Shown here: one piece after another, positions 62,507-64,000 of the stretch | Position numbering within the stretch: the first letter of the stretch is position 1 | How the letters are laid out: every line of letters starts with the position of its first letter | Source of the DNA: Ilyomonas sp964249755 | GTDB lineage: Bacteria > Bacteroidota > Bacteroidia > Chitinophagales > Chitinophagaceae | Assembly (NCBI GenBank): GCA_964249755.1 | Contig: CAXUDB010000001.1 | Location: 1,860,001-1,924,000 of the forward strand | DNA: 64,000 bases | Direction of reading: 5' to 3' | Notes under the pieces: model-generated | Seen by the model: only the letters and a program-made list of their open reading frames with translations | Database searches by the model: none | Told to the model about the DNA's origin: nothing | Position numbers and translations under genes: made by a program

Positions 62507-64000
62507 TTATTTATAAGCAACAGTAGGAGCTTGAGAATTCACTTTATCTGGCTGTTGTAACTGGTATTCCTTTTTGGTTTCCGTTACAGCAGGTGATGAT
62601 TTTGTACCCCATACTTGCGCCAGCGTTGGCGCCACTACTAACGATACAATTGACATCAGTTTAATCAGGATGTTCATCGAAGGTCCGGATGTATCTTTAA
62701 AGGGATCGCCAACCGTATCGCCGGTTATCGAAGCTTTATGAGGCTCCGATTTTTTGTAGTACATCTCGCCATTGATTTCAACCCCTTTTTCAAAACTCTT
62801 TTTCGCATTATCCCAGGCACCGCCGGCATTGTTCTGAAAAATACCCATCAATACACCGCTCACTGTAGCACCGGCAAGAAAACCACCCAAGGCTTCTGGC
62901 CCCAACAGGAAGCCAATCAAAAGGGGAGCAACAATGGTAATTGCACCGGGCAGCATCATTTTTTTAAGCGAGGCAGTGGTGGAGATAGCTACGCATTTAT
63001 CATATTCCGGCTTTCCGGTTCCTTCCATAATGCCGGGAATCGTATGAAACTGGCGACGTACTTCCTGTACCATGGCCATCGCAGCTTCACCAACAGCGCG
63101 GATGGCAAGTGATGAGAAAATAAAAGGAATCATACCGCCTACAAACAAGGAAGCCAGTACACGCGCTTTATAGATATCAATACCGATCATCTCGTAGCCA
63201 TTATGGTTGATAACACCTACATAAGCCGCAAAAAGAGCCAGCGCTGTTAAGGCTGCCGAAGCAATGGCAAAACCTTTACCGGTAGCTGCCGTGGTATTGC
63301 CAACCGCATCCAGAACATCAGTTCTTTCGCGCACTTCTTTTGGCAACTCGCTCATTTCGGCAATGCCGCCTGCATTATCGGCAATAGGTCCGAACGCATC
63401 AATGGCAAGCTGCATGGCAGTGGTCGCCATCATACCCGCAGCGGCTATTGCAACACCATATAAACCTGCAAATGCAAAAGAGCCATAGATGCCAGCCGCT
63501 AATACGAGAATCGGTAAAAAAGTAGATTCCATACCAACCGCCAAACCTCCAATGATATTGGTAGCATGCCCCGTGCCCGACTGACGGATAATACTCATTA
63601 CCGGGCGCTTGCCCATGGCAGTGTAATATTCGGTAATCATACTCATCAAAGTTCCCACGGCAAGTCCCGTAAGAATGGCACCCAGAACGCCGCCGCGTGT
63701 AATGGCGGTTGCACCTTCTATTAATTGTGCAGGATTATTCTTTATGTAATCTCTCTGTAAGTAAACGGGAGCATCAGGCAAAATATAGTACACTAAAAAA
63801 GCCGAGGCAATCGCAGTCAGTATAATAGAACCCCAGTTGCCCATATTCAGCGCACGCTGAACCGGCGCGGTGCTGATGCCTGCACTGTCACTGATCTTCA
63901 CGAACAAAGTGCCTACAATAGAAAAAAGAATACCGACACCCGCAATGGTCATCGGCAAGAGAATAGGAGCATAGCCACCGAAATTATCATTAGATACCGC
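62507..64000 (-). CDS. hppA: Membrane-bound pyrophosphatase, 5' end cut by window
   Basis: The gene runs off the right edge; 497 residues are visible with an open frame through base 64000 (AVSNDNFGGYAPILLPMTIAG at the edge, no start). Many helices and the family motifs: ITEYYTAMGKRPV, GTGHATNIIGGLAVGM, FGPIADNAGGIAEM, DVLDAVGNTTAATGKGFAI, EVRRQFHTIPGI, AGGAWDNAKKSFE and GDTVGDPFKDTSGPS. It uses pyrophosphate energy to pump protons or sodium. The Ala residues in GNTTAATGKG, rather than Lys, fit the potassium-dependent subclass; which ion is pumped cannot be told with the N-terminal part missing. Confidence 0.93.
   Translation of the reverse strand, partial: AVSNDNFGGYAPILLPMTIAGVGILFSIVGTLFVKISDSAGISTAPVQRALNMGNWGSIILTAIASAFLVYYILPDAPVYLQRDYIKNNPAQLIEGATAITRGGVLGAILTGLAVGTLMSMITEYYTAMGKRPVMSIIRQSGTGHATNIIGGLAVGMESTFLPILVLAAGIYGSFAFAGLYGVAIAAAGMMATTAMQLAIDAFGPIADNAGGIAEMSELPKEVRERTDVLDAVGNTTAATGKGFAIASAALTALALFAAYVGVINHNGYEMIGIDIYKARVLASLFVGGMIPFIFSSLAIRAVGEAAMAMVQEVRRQFHTIPGIMEGTGKPEYDKCVAISTTASLKKMMLPGAITIVAPLLIGFLLGPEALGGFLAGATVSGVLMGIFQNNAGGAWDNAKKSFEKGVEINGEMYYKKSEPHKASITGDTVGDPFKDTSGPSMNILIKLMSIVSLVVAPTLAQVWGTKSSPAVTETKKEYQLQQPDKVNSQAPTVAYK

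Overview
The window looks like a chromosomal segment of a Bacteroidota bacterium, most likely of the Chitinophagaceae or a close relative, at roughly mid-40s % GC. The evidence is a PorP/SprF protein paired with a 1230-residue secreted protein ending in a gliding-motility type C-terminal domain (type IX secretion), a lipidated TamA homologue (TamL type), Bacteroidota-restricted families (DUF4290, DUF4421), an unusually long SecA, many SPII lipoproteins, and repeated upstream elements of the TAnnTTTG type that Bacteroidota use as the -7 promoter box. Ribosome-binding sites of the purine-rich kind are mostly absent, also typical. The genus cannot be named from the sequence. I found no rRNA, tRNA, CRISPR array, transposase or integrase.

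Layout. 0-8 kb: envelope genes (LolC/FtsX-like permease, acyltransferase, exported esterase with a C-terminal beta-trefoil-like region, TrmH/SpoU rRNA methyltransferase divergent from TamL). 8-14 kb: exported hydrolase, an isolated KilA-N/KilAC phage-type antirepressor, an exported amidase, a glycine-zipper lipoprotein, an OmpA-family lipoprotein, a CE1-like lipoprotein esterase. 14-18 kb: sugar-nucleotide and polysaccharide functions (RfbD-like reductase, DegT aminotransferase, CpsB-like PHP phosphatase) plus DUF4385. 18-26 kb: cupin, the type IX secretion pair, RecG, divergent LysA. 27-32 kb: MlaF-like ATPase, Nudix hydrolase, MurA, DUF4290, a metallo-hydrolase. 32-36 kb: gap and pgk on the same strand, separated by a DUF433/DUF5615 toxin-antitoxin pair in which both reading frames carry a stop codon. 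36-42 kb: LemA plus two TPM-domain proteins, then SecA. 42-54 kb: class II cyclic-nucleotide phosphodiesterase, DUF4421 protein, MutS2 without Smr domain, DnaG, GuaA with a periplasmic-binding-fold protein. 54-64 kb: serine deaminase, APC permease overlapping a flippase, a large DUF2723 protein, and a membrane pyrophosphatase that runs off the right edge.

Most genes are housekeeping or envelope functions. The most unusual structure is in the gaps: three different intergenic tandem arrays, all with an exact or near-exact 21-bp period, at about 12.4, 27.2 and 62.1 kb. Their sequences are unrelated, but each reads as a degenerate seven-residue repeat in one frame. Other points worth attention are a 19-bp-armed imperfect palindrome before secA, a hairpin-terminated gene-free stretch after secA, a recG whose conserved N-terminus has no ATG/GTG/TTG start, and a MurA with Asp in place of the fosfomycin-target Cys.

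Intrinsic terminators are plentiful and clear, often shared between convergent genes, so transcription-unit borders are comparatively well supported. Product names rest on reading motifs by eye; no database search was run.
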